A stretch of DNA of 64,000 nucleotides from Mumia sp. zg.B17 (GTDB lineage: Bacteria > Actinomycetota > Actinomycetes > Propionibacteriales > Nocardioidaceae): contig NZ_JAHWCI010000009.1 in assembly GCF_019550915.1 (NCBI RefSeq), positions 62,001 through 126,000 of the forward strand, in the 5' to 3' direction. Below the pieces are notes generated by a model. The model saw only the letters and a program-made list of their open reading frames with translations. It did not search any database and was not told where the DNA came from. Positions 30,434 to 38,460 of the stretch are shown here, piece by piece (the first letter of the stretch is position 1; each line of letters opens with the position of its first letter). A program made the position numbers and the translations under genes.

Positions 30434-30471
30434 CCAAAAAAGGGCCGGTACGAGGTGTCGTACCGGCCCTT
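30434..30471 (-). terminator. Rho-independent terminator of dnaA
   Basis: On the minus strand a perfect 14-bp stem (AAGGGCCGGTACGA and its complement) with a four-base loop is followed by a run of six T, then GGG. It is 31 bases after the dnaA stop. This is one of few hairpins in the window with a clear U-tract and separates dnaA transcription from oriC and dnaN. Confidence 0.88.
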
Positions 30472-30501
30472 GTCCGCAGGATGCAAGCGTCCTCGAGGCA
30501 C

Positions 30502-32181
30502 TCAGCCAGCCTGGCGAGCCTGCTGCTTGATGCGGTTGGTGAGCTCCGTGACGTGGTTGAAGACGGTGCGGCGCTCCGCCATCAGCGTGCGGATCTTGCG
30601 GTCGGCGTGCATGACGGTCGTGTGGTCGCGCCCACCGAAGTGCTGGCCGATCTTGGGGAGCGAGAGCTCGGTCAGCTCTCGGCAGAGGTACATCGCGATC
30701 TGTCGCGCCTGGACGAGGCCGCGGGACCGACTGGCCCCGCAGAGCTCCTCGATCGAGTACTCGAGGTAGGCCGAGGTCTGAGCGATGATCAGGCCCGCCG
30801 TGATCTCCGGCTCACCCCCGTCGGGGATCAGGTCCTTGAGCACGATCTCCGCGAGCGTCAGGTCGACGGCCTGGTGGTTGAGGCTGGCGAACGCCGTGGC
30901 GCGGATCAGGGCACCCTCGAGCTCACGGATGTTGGTCTGGATCCGGCTCGCGATGAACTCCAGGACCTCGGGCGGGACGGTGAGCTTCTCGATCTCTGCC
31001 TTCTTGCTCAGGATCGCGATGCGCGTCTCGAGGTCCGGAGGCTGGACGTCCGTCGTCAGACCCCACTCGAACCGGCTGCGGAGGCGGTCCTCGAGGGACT
31101 CGAGACCACGCGGAGGACGGTCGGAGGTGATGACGATCTGCTTGTTGGACCCGTGGAGCGTGTTGAAGGTGTGGAAGAACTCTTCCTGGGTCTGGATCTT
31201 GCCCTCGAGGAACTGGATGTCGTCGATGAGAAGGACGTCGGTGTCTCGGTAGCGACGCTGCAACGCGGGCATCCGGTCGTCACGGATGGCGTTGATGAAG
31301 TCGTTGGTGAACTCCTCGGTGCTGACGTAGCGCACCCGGGCGTTGGCATAGAGGCTGCGCACGTAGTGGCCGATGGCGTGCAGGAGGTGAGTCTTGCCCA
31401 GGCCGGACTCGCCATAGATCATCAGCGGGTTGTAGGCGCGTCCCGGCGCCTCGGCGACAGCGACGGCGGCCGCGTGCGCGAACCGGTTGGAGGAGCCGAT
31501 CACGAAGTTCTCGAAGTGGTAGCGCGGGTTGAGGCGGGTCTCTGCTGCGCGGACGTGCTGCGGCGGGCGGGCACGGCTCGTCGTCGGGACGAAGGCCGGC
31601 GTCGCGCCGCGGGTCGGGTCGTCGTCGGCCGGGGCAGGCTCTCGGTGGGGAGGTTCACGTCGTTGCGGCTCGTCACGAGCCAGGTCTCGGTCGCGAGCCA
31701 GGTCTCGGTCATAGGACTGGTCGCGGTACGGGGGCGCTGAGGAGCGTGGACCGCCGTGAGTGCTGTGGCCGCCGAACTGGCCGTCCCCGCTGACCCTTTC
31801 GGCCGACCCCACCCTGTCGGACTCCGGATCACCTTCTCGACTTGTCGACAAATCGATGTCAGGCTCCGAGTCGTTCTCGTCGAACCGGTTGCCTGCAGGG
31901 AGGACGTTCGGGTCGACCGTCACGGCGATCCGGATCGGCCGGCCGAACGAGTCGGACAGCGCCTGCTCGAGCTGGGGGCGCAGACGGGCCTCCATCTGCG
32001 TGCGGGTGAAGTCGTTGGGTACGCCGACGAGCAGGGTGTTCTCGTGGAGCGTGATGGGCACCGAGCTGGTCACCCACGCCCGCGTCGTGACCGGGAGCAC
32101 CTCGGTGATCGCGTTCCACCTTTGGTGCAGAGTGGCGCCGTCGAGCCGATCAGTGCTGCCGGGCTGTTGCTCATCGTCCAT
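30502..32181 (-). CDS. dnaA: Chromosomal replication initiator DnaA
   Basis: A 559-residue AAA+ initiator. Domain I (about 10-90, [15 protein letters not shown]) is followed by a long disordered domain II (about 95-230) rich in Arg/Asp/Pro with an [12 protein letters not shown] repeat. Domain III has Walker [10 protein letters not shown], Walker [14 protein letters not shown] and the sensor region; domain IV ends with the DnaA-box-reading helix [12 protein letters not shown] start at ATG 32181 (MDDEQQPG); the open frame reaches further but into the promoter with DnaA boxes. Boxes at 32228, 32317 and 32374 upstream suggest autoregulation. It points leftward toward oriC and dnaN. Confidence 0.98.
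   Translation of the reverse strand: MDDEQQPGSTDRLDGATLHQRWNAITEVLPVTTRAWVTSSVPITLHENTLLVGVPNDFTRTQMEARLRPQLEQALSDSFGRPIRIAVTVDPNVLPAGNRFDENDSEPDIDLSTSREGDPESDRVGSAERVSGDGQFGGHSTHGGPRSSAPPYRDQSYDRDLARDRDLARDEPQRREPPHREPAPADDDPTRGATPAFVPTTSRARPPQHVRAAETRLNPRYHFENFVIGSSNRFAHAAAVAVAEAPGRAYNPLMIYGESGLGKTHLLHAIGHYVRSLYANARVRYVSTEEFTNDFINAIRDDRMPALQRRYRDTDVLLIDDIQFLEGKIQTQEEFFHTFNTLHGSNKQIVITSDRPPRGLESLEDRLRSRFEWGLTTDVQPPDLETRIAILSKKAEIEKLTVPPEVLEFIASRIQTNIRELEGALIRATAFASLNHQAVDLTLAEIVLKDLIPDGGEPEITAGLIIAQTSAYLEYSIEELCGASRSRGLVQARQIAMYLCRELTELSLPKIGQHFGGRDHTTVMHADRKIRTLMAERRTVFNHVTELTNRIKQQARQAG
31676..31711. repeat. 18-bp tandem duplication in dnaA domain II
   Basis: Two adjacent copies of CGAGCCAGGTCTCGGTCR (31676-31693 and 31694-31711) differ only at the last base. 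They encode the duplicated RDLARD segment in the flexible linker of DnaA. Domain II is poorly conserved, so copy number is likely to vary without loss of function. Confidence 0.85.
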
Positions 32182-32646
32182 GTTGGCCCCAATCTCCGGC
32201 TCCGTGACGGAACAGGCGTCCACATAGTTATCCACAATGTGTGGACTTACTGGTCCCAGCGCTGAGATCCCCGTCATCTCAGCGCTTTCTGGGTATCCGT
32301 GGGTCGCGACGTACCCTGTGGATACCGGTGGTCCCCGGGACGCTAACAGCCCGAGAGAGTCACCGACACCCGATTGTCCACAGGGTCCAGGACATCCCGC
32401 AACCCGGGGTTCCGGCGTGGCCCCTGGACGTGGGGGTGGTCACGGGTGTAGGCCGGTTTGACCCGCTGTGGAGGGACCGCGTACCGTGGTGAGGTCGACC
32501 GTATCGACACCTGCCGCATGCCTACGTACGGACAGTCACTGTCCACCTACGTGGGCGGGCGGTGGCCGTCGAACCGGCACATCTCTGACGCCCAGTACCC
32601 GATGACCGCGAGCGTTGCGGTCCGAGACACGATGGGGAGCACTCCC
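32182..32646. promoter_or_regulatory. Divergent dnaA / rpmH intergenic region with DnaA boxes
   Basis: This 465-base gap carries no supported gene. It has two perfect DnaA boxes, TTATCCACA at 32228-32236 and TTGTCCACA at 32374-32382, a one-mismatch TGTGGATAC at 32317-32325, and a weaker TGTGGACTT at 32240-32248 forming an inverted pair with the first. They lie just upstream of the dnaA start and probably mediate DnaA autoregulation; they could also form the second lobe of the origin. Toward rpmH a good promoter is visible at 32458-32487. Confidence 0.75.
32458..32487 (+). promoter_or_regulatory. Probable rpmH promoter
   Basis: TTGACC at 32458-32463 and TACCGT at 32482-32487 are separated by 18 bases, a good match to the actinobacterial housekeeping sigma consensus (TTGACN-N18-TANNNT). 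It lies 160 bases before rpmH and is the natural promoter for the rpmH-rnpA-yidD-yidC-jag transcript. Confidence 0.55.
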
Positions 32647-32784
32647 GTGACCAAGCGCACCTTCCAGCCGAACAACCGCCGCCGCGCGCGCAAGCATGGC
32701 TTCCGCCTGCGTATGCGCACCCGCGCCGGCCGCGCGATCCTGGCGGACCGTCGCCGCAAGGGCCGCGAGCGTCTGTCGGCCTGA
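32647..32784 (+). CDS. rpmH: 50S ribosomal protein L34
   Basis: A 45-residue, strongly basic ribosomal protein: it starts [19 protein letters not shown] and contains the conserved [11 protein letters not shown] segment and the RRRKGRERL end. GTG 32647 follows GGGGAG. L34 sits near the polypeptide exit region of the large subunit. The rpmH-rnpA pair divergent from dnaA is conserved throughout bacteria and helps define the origin side. Confidence 0.98.
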   Translation: MTKRTFQPNNRRRARKHGFRLRMRTRAGRAILADRRRKGRERLSA

Positions 32785-32801
32785 GCCGTGCTGGTAGTCC
32801 G

Positions 32802-33176
32802 GTGCTGAGCTCGCGGCACCGACTCCGTACGAGCGACGACATCCGAACAACGATGAGGCGAGGACGTCGTGCGGGATCCCGCACGGTCCTCGCCCATGTT
32901 CGTTTCGGGGCTCGTTCTCCTCAGGAGCCGGTGCGCGTGGCATTCGTGGTCGGCAAGCAGGTCGGCGACGCAGTGACCCGCAACACGGTCAAGCGGCGCC
33001 TGCGGGGAGTCGTCGCTGCTCGTCTCGCCGACATCCCCGGAGGCACCGACCTCGTCCTCCGGGCACTGCCGGCCTCTGCCCGGAAGTCGAGCGCCGAGCT
33101 CGGTTCGGACGTCGACAAGGCTTTCGGCAGGCTGTCGGGCGCTTCCGCCTCCTCGACGCCGGTGGCCCCGTCATGA
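32802..33176 (+). CDS. rnpA: Ribonuclease P protein component
   Basis: A 124-residue basic protein that binds the RNase P RNA and assists 5' maturation of tRNA precursors. The family starts LxxxxRLRxxxD here read [13 protein letters not shown], and the RNA-binding signature [12 protein letters not shown] (about 65-76) is intact. GTG 32802 lies 17 bases after rpmH. The last about 15 residues are Ser/Ala-rich and probably unstructured. Its TGA overlaps the ATG of yidD, so translation is coupled. Confidence 0.95.
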   Translation: MLSSRHRLRTSDDIRTTMRRGRRAGSRTVLAHVRFGARSPQEPVRVAFVVGKQVGDAVTRNTVKRRLRGVVAARLADIPGGTDLVLRALPASARKSSAELGSDVDKAFGRLSGASASSTPVAPS

Positions 33177-33430
33177 AGCCCGTACTCGTTGCCCTCCTGA
33201 AGGCCTACCGCTTCGCGATCAGTCCGATGTACGGGCAGGTCTGTCGGTACTATCCTTCCTGCTCGGCCTACGCACTCACCGCGGTCGAGGAGCACGGCGC
33301 ACTTCGAGGCAGCTGGATGGCTGCCCGACGTGTCGCCCGTTGCCATCCTTGGGCGGCCGGTGGCTACGATCCCGTTCCCCCACGATCCGCATCCGCCGGA
33401 TCATCCGCGACTCCATCCCGAGGGGTTTGA
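33173..33430 (+). CDS. yidD: Membrane protein insertion efficiency factor YidD
   Basis: An 85-residue amphipathic protein with the YidD signature: [37 protein letters not shown] and [17 protein letters not shown]. The three conserved cysteines are present. YidD aids YidC-dependent insertion of inner-membrane proteins. It overlaps rnpA at its start (ATGA) and yidC at its end (TGATG), so rnpA-yidD-yidC are translated as a coupled string. The last 15 residues (Ser/Ala-rich) extend beyond the conserved core. Confidence 0.94.
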   Translation: MKPVLVALLKAYRFAISPMYGQVCRYYPSCSAYALTAVEEHGALRGSWMAARRVARCHPWAAGGYDPVPPRSASAGSSATPSRGV

Positions 33431-34449
33431 TGTTCTCCGCCATCGGCGACTTCTTCGACGCCATCATGCAGGTGCTCTACTACCCGGTCTCCGCGATCAT
33501 GGTGGGTTGGCACTGGTTGTTCACCAAGATCGGCATGGACACGGACTCGGGGTGGACCTGGGCGCTGTCCATCATCGGGCTCACCGTGACGATCCGGATG
33601 CTCTTGATCCCGCTGTTCGTCAAGCAGATCAAGGCCAGCCGCAACATGCAGATCTTGCAGCCCAAGATCCGCGAGCTCCAGAAGAAGTACGGGCACGACC
33701 GGGAGCGCATGGCCCAGGAGCAGATGAAGCTGTTCCGCGAGGCCAAGACGAACCCGTTCGCGTCGTGCCTGCCGCTGATCCTGCAGATGCCGATCTTCTT
33801 CGCGTTGTTCCGGGTGATCAACGGCGCGGCCGGCGGCAAGACGTACGGCGTTCTGAGTCAGGATCAGGCCGACTCCATCCGCGAGGCGACCTTCCTGGGC
33901 GTCCAGATCGCGAGCCGTTTCACCGACGACAGCGTGCACGTCAAGATCGTCTGCGCGGTGCTCGTCGTGCTGATGACCGCATCGACGTTCCTCACTCAGC
34001 GTCAGCTGATGTCCAAGAACATGCCTGCGGATGCGCTCACCGGCCCGTACGCCCAGCAGCAGAAGCTCCTCCTCTACGTCCTTCCCTTTGTCTTCGCGAT
34101 CAGCGGTGTCGCGTTCCCCGTCGGCGTTCTCATCTACTGGACGACCTCGAACGCGTGGACGATGGGCCAGCAGTTCTATGTGATCCGCAACAACCCGGCT
34201 CCGGGCACCCCGGCCTTCGAGGCCAAGCAGCAGCGCGACACCAAGCGCGGCAAGGTGGTCGAGGTCGAGCCCGAGGCTCCCGTCGCCGAGGAGAAGCCGG
34301 GTCCGCGGCGCCAGCAGCCGAAGAAGCAGTCGCGCGAGCAGCGCAAGAAGGGAAGCGGTCCCCGCGGCGAGAGCCGTCCGGGCGACGCTTCGCGGGGTGA
34401 CGAGAGTGCGCCGGGCGAAGAGTCCGGGCAGGGAGGTGTGACGTCGTGA
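33430..34449 (+). CDS. yidC: Membrane protein insertase YidC
   Basis: A 339-residue Oxa1/YidC insertase of the short, Gram-positive type (no large periplasmic P1 domain). Five helices are visible; the first core helix carries TWALSIIGLTVTIRMLLIPLFVKQIKASR with the conserved hydrophilic-groove arginine, and the loop FREAKTNPFASCLPLILQMPIFFALFRVI follows. The cytosolic C-terminal tail (about 255-339) is long and highly charged (basic then Gly/Glu-rich), which may contact the ribosome. ATG 33430 overlaps yidD; the end overlaps jag by 4 bases. It inserts membrane proteins alone or with SecYEG. Confidence 0.96.
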   Translation: MFSAIGDFFDAIMQVLYYPVSAIMVGWHWLFTKIGMDTDSGWTWALSIIGLTVTIRMLLIPLFVKQIKASRNMQILQPKIRELQKKYGHDRERMAQEQMKLFREAKTNPFASCLPLILQMPIFFALFRVINGAAGGKTYGVLSQDQADSIREATFLGVQIASRFTDDSVHVKIVCAVLVVLMTASTFLTQRQLMSKNMPADALTGPYAQQQKLLLYVLPFVFAISGVAFPVGVLIYWTTSNAWTMGQQFYVIRNNPAPGTPAFEAKQQRDTKRGKVVEVEPEAPVAEEKPGPRRQQPKKQSREQRKKGSGPRGESRPGDASRGDESAPGEESGQGGVTS

Positions 34450-34982
34450 CAGACACGTCGCGAGAGACCGAAGCAGTGGACATGGCGACCGACCCGACGG
34501 GTGACGAGCCGTCGCGAAGCAAGCGGCTCGAGCGTCTCGAGAACGAGGGCGACATCGCAGCCGACTTCCTTGAGGAGCTCCTCGACATCGCCGATCTCGA
34601 CGGCGACCTGGACATGGACGTTGAAGGCAATCGGGCTTCCGTCTCCATCGTCGGGGGAGACCTGGGGATGCTCGTCGGACGGGATGGAGAGGTCCTCGAG
34701 GCCCTCCAGGAGCTGGTTCGGCTGGCCGTGCTGCGTGAGACTGGCGAGCGCAGCCGTCTGATGCTCGACGTCGAGGGATTCCGCGCGAAGCGCCGCGAGG
34801 AGCTGCAGCAGATTGCCGAGTCGGCGATCGCTTCGGTGCGGGAGTCTGGCGAGCCGGCACGGCTCGCGCCGATGTCGCCGTTCGAGCGCAAGGTCGTGCA
34901 CGACGCCGTGGCGGCTGCAGGGCTCGTGAGCGAGTCCGAGGGCGAGGAGCCCGAGCGACGCGTCGTCATCCTGGCTGACTGA
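34446..34982 (+). CDS. jag: Jag/KhpB-like RNA-binding protein (KH and R3H domains)
   Basis: A 178-residue protein with a KH-type domain (about 62-110, SIVGGDLGMLVGRDGEVLEALQELVRLAV, containing the GxxG-like GRDG) and an R3H domain (about 112-165, RAKRREELQQIAESA ... PFERKVVHDAVA). The N-terminal Jag_N domain of Firmicutes is missing and replaced by a short acidic segment. The family binds RNA and influences cell division and elongation. GTG 34446 overlaps yidC. The gene ends two bases before rsmG. It lies in the universal yidC-jag-rsmG order. Confidence 0.93.
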   Translation: MTDTSRETEAVDMATDPTGDEPSRSKRLERLENEGDIAADFLEELLDIADLDGDLDMDVEGNRASVSIVGGDLGMLVGRDGEVLEALQELVRLAVLRETGERSRLMLDVEGFRAKRREELQQIAESAIASVRESGEPARLAPMSPFERKVVHDAVAAAGLVSESEGEEPERRVVILAD

Positions 34983-34984
34983 CG

Positions 34985-35623
34985 GTGCAGATGGATGTTT
35001 CACGTGGAACATCGCCCCCCGACGCGGCCCGGATCATCTTCGGTGACCGCGTCGAGGTGGTGTCTGCCTATGTCGACATGCTCTCTGACGCCGGTGTCGT
35101 CCGCGGTCTGATCGGCCCACGGGAGGTTCCGCGTCTTTGGGAGCGCCACATCCTCAACTGCGGTGTGGTCGCGCCCGCTCTCCCCGCCGGCGCCAGCGTG
35201 GCCGACATCGGGAGCGGGGCGGGGCTGCCGGGCATGGTCTGGGCGATCGCCCGGCCCGACGTCGCGATGACGCTCATCGAGCCGCTCCTTCGCCGGACGA
35301 GCTTCCTCGAGGAGGTCGCCTCCGACCTCGGTGTGGACAACGTGACAGTTCTTCGTTCTCGCGCTGAGGACGTCCGTACGCAGTACGACATCGTGACGTC
35401 TCGCGCGGTGGCGGCTCTCGACAAGCTGGCCAGGTGGTCGCTGCCACTGGTCCGACCGGGCGGCCAGATGTGGGCGATCAAGGGATCGTCGGCTGCTGAG
35501 GAGATCCGTGAGGCACAGTCCACAGTCCGCGCGGCGAAGGGGACAAATGCGCGAGTCACCACGTACGGTGAGGGAGTCGTCGACACTCCCACGACGATGG
35601 TGATGATCGACAAGGTGGGCTGA
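34985..35623 (+). CDS. rsmG: 16S rRNA (guanine527-N7)-methyltransferase RsmG
   Basis: A 212-residue SAM-dependent methyltransferase that makes m7G527 in 16S rRNA; loss gives low-level streptomycin resistance in many bacteria. The SAM-binding motif is VADIGSGAGLPGMVWAI; LWERHILNC and VTSRAVAALDKLARW are also typical. GTG 34985 starts the product MQMDVSRGTSPPD, and the codons for VSRG overlap a parS site at 34996-35011. The start follows two bases after jag. Its stop is followed directly by the ATG of a small ORF leading into parA. Confidence 0.95.
   Translation: MQMDVSRGTSPPDAARIIFGDRVEVVSAYVDMLSDAGVVRGLIGPREVPRLWERHILNCGVVAPALPAGASVADIGSGAGLPGMVWAIARPDVAMTLIEPLLRRTSFLEEVASDLGVDNVTVLRSRAEDVRTQYDIVTSRAVAALDKLARWSLPLVRPGGQMWAIKGSSAAEEIREAQSTVRAAKGTNARVTTYGEGVVDTPTTMVMIDKVG
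34996..35011. other. parS site inside the start of rsmG
   Basis: TGTTTCACGTGGAACA matches the parS palindrome TGTTTCACGTGAAACA at 15 of 16 positions. It overlaps codons 5-9 of rsmG. ParB bound here would nucleate the partition complex about 3 kb from oriC. Confidence 0.85.
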
Positions 35624-35776
35624 ATGCAGGACAAGATTGCGTCCGGGTTGGGCTATCCGTGGATCAGCTCCAAGGTCAACCCGCTCCCGGCAGACCTCAC
35701 GCGCGGCCCGGTTGGCTGGCAGCAACCCCCGGTTTCACGTGAAACCAAGACGAACCACGAGGAGTGGCCCGCGTGA
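35624..35776 (+). CDS. Putative 50-residue protein coupled between rsmG and parA
   Basis: An ATG directly after the rsmG stop (TGAATG) opens a 50-codon frame, MQDKIASGLGYPWISSKVN..., whose TGA overlaps the parA start (GTGA). I recognise no family. Hand count of G+C by codon position gives about 60%, 52% and 82%, the profile of a real gene in this genome; most A/T third positions fall in the parS site at 35731-35746, which is constrained by ParB binding. The product has no membrane helix or known motif; it is Pro/Trp-containing and mildly charged. Alternatively the frame is a chance stretch between rsmG and parA. No ribosome site is needed if translation is coupled. Confidence 0.5.
   Translation: MQDKIASGLGYPWISSKVNPLPADLTRGPVGWQQPPVSRETKTNHEEWPA
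35731..35746. other. parS site upstream of parA
   Basis: GGTTTCACGTGAAACC is a perfect 16-bp palindrome containing the full parS core GTTTCACGTGAAAC. It lies 26 bases upstream of the parA start, inside the last third of the putative 50-codon ORF. Confidence 0.92.
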
Positions 35777-36747
35777 ACGACACTGACCGTCCCCCGGCGT
35801 TCCCACGCGCGTCCGACCTCGCGCACGGCGGTGACATCGCCGCCGACACGCCGCTCGCTCAGGAAGTCGCCGCATCACTGATGCGCCAGCAGCTGGCGGA
35901 GAAGCACGACCCGATGCCGCGTCCTACGGCGACGCGCGTGATCGTCGTCGCGAACCAGAAGGGCGGCGTCGGCAAGACCACCACCACGGTCAATGTGGCG
36001 GCTGCGATGGCGACACACGGTCAACGCGTCCTCGTGATCGACCTGGACCCCCAGGGCAACGCTTCCACGGCGCTTCGGGTCGAGCACGACGCGGAGACCG
36101 CTGGTGTCTATGAGGTCCTCGTCGACGGACAAAGCATCGAGTCCCTGATCCAGCCGTGTCCCGACGTCAACAATCTTGACGTCCTCCCCGCCTCGATCGC
36201 GCTGGCGGGCGCGGAGATCGAGCTCGTCCCGATGGTGGCACGCGAGAACCGACTGCGACGAGCACTCGAGGCGTTCTTGGCTTCCGATGCGGAGAAGAGC
36301 CGGCCGTACGACTACGTCTATGTGGACTGCCCGCCGTCGCTGGGTCTCCTGACCGTGAACGCGTTGGTCGCAGCCCGCGAGGTCATGATCCCGATCCAGT
36401 GCGAGTACTACGCACTGGAGGGCCTCAGTCAGCTGGTGAAGACGGTGGACATGGTCCAGGAGCAGCTCAACCCGGCGCTCAACCTGAGCACGATCCTCCT
36501 CACAATGTATGACGCCCGTACGCGACTGAGCGCGGGTGTCGCCGACGAAGTCCGTGCCTACTTCAGCGATCGGGTGCTCAAGACGGCCATTCCGCGCTCG
36601 GTCAGGATCTCGGAAGCACCCAGCTATCAGCAGACTGTCATCACGTACGACCCGAGCTCGCCGGGTTCCCTGGCCTACCTGGAGGCGGCCCGAGAGATCG
36701 CCGACGCAGGAGCGCGTGCAGGCGCCGACCAAGGAGCACACGAATGA
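35773..36747 (+). CDS. parA: Chromosome partitioning ATPase ParA
   Basis: A 324-residue ParA/Soj ATPase. Walker A deviant is [13 protein letters not shown], Walker A' region [10 protein letters not shown] and Walker [13 protein letters not shown]; the nucleoid-binding and ParB-responding features of chromosomal ParA are conserved. An N-terminal extension of about 55 residues precedes the ATPase fold. I prefer GTG 35773, 10 bases after GAGGAG, to GTG 35764, which overlaps that ribosome site. ParA forms a nucleoid gradient that pulls ParB-parS complexes apart after replication. Its stop overlaps the parB start (ATGA). Confidence 0.96.
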   Translation: MNDTDRPPAFPRASDLAHGGDIAADTPLAQEVAASLMRQQLAEKHDPMPRPTATRVIVVANQKGGVGKTTTTVNVAAAMATHGQRVLVIDLDPQGNASTALRVEHDAETAGVYEVLVDGQSIESLIQPCPDVNNLDVLPASIALAGAEIELVPMVARENRLRRALEAFLASDAEKSRPYDYVYVDCPPSLGLLTVNALVAAREVMIPIQCEYYALEGLSQLVKTVDMVQEQLNPALNLSTILLTMYDARTRLSAGVADEVRAYFSDRVLKTAIPRSVRISEAPSYQQTVITYDPSSPGSLAYLEAAREIADAGARAGADQGAHE

Positions 36748-37856
36748 GCCAGCAACGCCGCGGACTCGGGCGAGGCCTCGGTGCCTTGATCCCCACGGCG
36801 CCCTCTGTTTCACGTGAAACGGCGGCTTCCCCGACAGCAACGTCCACACTGACCGCCGATCCGACCACGGAGCCCGACGCGGATACCCGGGCAGCCTCAA
36901 GCTCTGACGCCGGTGGACGGCACCAGGACGCGCACGTCACCGACGGGCTCGACGCGGGTAAGGACGCCAGACAGGATGCCGGTGCGGATACCGGTGCCGA
37001 GCAGGGCCTCACAGCCGTCGCTGGCGCCTACTTCGCTGAGATCCCGGTCGACAAGGTCGCCCCGAACCCGCGTCAGCCCCGCGAGGTCTTCGACGAAGAC
37101 GCGATGGCCGAGCTCGTCCACTCGATCCAAGAGGTCGGGCTTCTTCAGCCGGTCGTCGTCCGGTCGGTCGGCGACGAGACGTTCGAGCTCGTCATGGGCG
37201 AGCGCCGCTGGCGAGCGACGAAGGCCGCCGGGCTCGAGGTCATCCCCGCCATCGTGCGGGACACCTCCGACCAGGACCTCCTGCGCGACGCGTTGCTGGA
37301 GAACCTGCACCGGTCGGAGCTGAACCCCCTCGAAGAGGCCGCGGCCTACCGGCAGCTCCTGGATGACTTCGGATGCACGCACGACGAGCTGGCGACACGC
37401 ATCGGCCGATCCCGACCGCAGATCAGCAACACCCTGCGGCTCCTGCGGTTGAGCCCGGCGGTCCAGCGTCGAGTTGCCGCCAGCGTGATCAGCGCGGGCC
37501 ACGCGCGTGCCCTCGTCGCCGTCACCGATCCCGCCCGCCAGGACCGGCTCGCGCAGAGGGTGGTGGCCGAAGGTCTCTCGGTCCGCGCGTTGGAGGAGCT
37601 CGTCGCGCTCGGTGAAGGAGATGAGCCCGACGCTGAACCCCGCCAGCGGCCTCGCCGGCCGGTCGCTCCGAAGCTGGTCGATCTGGCCGACCGCCTCGCG
37701 GACCGCTTCGACACGCGGGTGAAGGTCGATCTGGGCAAGACCAAGGGCAAGATCACGGTCGAGTTCGCCTCGATCGACGACCTCGAGCGCATCGTCACCC
37801 TGATGGACCCCGCAGACATCGCAGCGGGCTCGCCGGACGCACCCTCCGGCGACTGA
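36744..37856 (+). CDS. parB: Chromosome partitioning protein ParB
   Basis: A 370-residue CTPase and parS-binding protein. An unusually long, poorly conserved Ala/Asp/Thr-rich N-terminal region (about 12-92) precedes the ParB N-terminal domain (about 95-185: [25 protein letters not shown]; the CTP-binding [12 protein letters not shown] and [14 protein letters not shown]), the helix-turn-helix domain ([15 protein letters not shown]) and the C-terminal dimerisation domain. A third parS lies in its own 5' coding region at 36806-36821. It ends before a strong hairpin convergent to trxA. Confidence 0.96.
   Translation: MSQQRRGLGRGLGALIPTAPSVSRETAASPTATSTLTADPTTEPDADTRAASSSDAGGRHQDAHVTDGLDAGKDARQDAGADTGAEQGLTAVAGAYFAEIPVDKVAPNPRQPREVFDEDAMAELVHSIQEVGLLQPVVVRSVGDETFELVMGERRWRATKAAGLEVIPAIVRDTSDQDLLRDALLENLHRSELNPLEEAAAYRQLLDDFGCTHDELATRIGRSRPQISNTLRLLRLSPAVQRRVAASVISAGHARALVAVTDPARQDRLAQRVVAEGLSVRALEELVALGEGDEPDAEPRQRPRRPVAPKLVDLADRLADRFDTRVKVDLGKTKGKITVEFASIDDLERIVTLMDPADIAAGSPDAPSGD
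36806..36821. other. parS site inside the start of parB
   Basis: TGTTTCACGTGAAACG carries the perfect 14-base parS core. It encodes VSRET-like residues in the disordered N-terminal part of ParB, so protein constraint is weak there. A parS in the parB 5' region is common in other bacteria. Confidence 0.92.
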
Positions 37857-37895
37857 GCCTGAGGACGCCGGGTCGCGCACCCACATCGACTTAGA

Positions 37896-37911
37896 GATTT
37901 GTCGACAAATC
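37896..37911. other. 16-bp palindrome downstream of parB, shared core with dnaA
   Basis: GATTTGTCGACAAATC is a perfect inverted repeat in the parB-trxA gap. Its 13-base part TTGTCGACAAATC recurs exactly inside dnaA at 31842-31854. Two direct copies of ATCAACGTCG follow here (about 37910-37935). I do not recognise the binding protein. Confidence 0.6.
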
Positions 37912-37965
37912 AACGTCGACACATCAACGTCGCCGGTTACCGTGAGCGCACGGGCGGAGCACAGA

Positions 37966-37996
37966 AGGGCCCCGGCATCAATGATGCCGGGGCCCT
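37966..37996. terminator. Bidirectional hairpin after parB and trxA
   Basis: A 13-bp stem AGGGCCCCGGCAT with its complement around a CAATG loop lies between the convergent parB and trxA genes. The CCCCGGCATC arm is the same as in the hairpin after pknB at 3701-3735. Confidence 0.8.
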
Positions 37997-38038
37997 CTCA
38001 GTTGCGCTGCGGTCGGCGGGCGGTCACGCCCGAGGACG

Positions 38039-38365
38039 TCAGCCGACGAACGCGTCGAGCTCCTTGAGCAGCAGGCTCTTGGGCTTGGCGCCGATGATCG
38101 ACTGCACGATCTCGCCGTTCTGGTAGACGTTGAGCGTCGGGATCGAGGTCACGCGGTACGACGCGGGCGTCCGAGGGTTCTCGTCGACGTTCATCTTGAC
38201 GATGGTGATCTTGTCACCGTGCTCTGCGGCGATCTCCTCGAGGATCGGGGAGACCTGGCGGCACGGCCCGCACCACTCAGCCCAGAAGTCGACGAGCACG
38301 GGCTTGTCGGAGCCCAGGACGGTGGTCTGGAACTCGGCGTCGGTGACGGCCTGGATGTTGCCCAC
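38039..38365 (-). CDS. trxA: Thioredoxin
   Basis: A 108-residue thioredoxin with the active site FWAEWCGPCRQ, the cis-proline segment SIPTLNVYQNG and typical length. I start at GTG 38365 (VGNIQAVTD), with GAAGGGG 8 bases upstream; the frame opens about 13 codons earlier (MMDAVPPTEG) without homology. It reduces protein disulfides and is itself reduced by the thioredoxin reductase encoded upstream. The trxB-trxA pair near parAB is conserved in actinobacteria. Confidence 0.95.
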   Translation of the reverse strand: MGNIQAVTDAEFQTTVLGSDKPVLVDFWAEWCGPCRQVSPILEEIAAEHGDKITIVKMNVDENPRTPASYRVTSIPTLNVYQNGEIVQSIIGAKPKSLLLKELDAFVG

Positions 38366-38460
38366 AGTGGCTACCCCTTCGGTTGGCGGTACGGCGTCCA
38401 TCAATGTGTCTTCTGCAACACCCGGGGGTGTCGCGGGATTCCGAGCACCTGATCGGGCGA

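Noticed and set aside
35764-35772. Upstream GTG as parA start
   Set aside because: It overlaps the GAGGAG ribosome site; the GTG at 35773 has the normal spacing.
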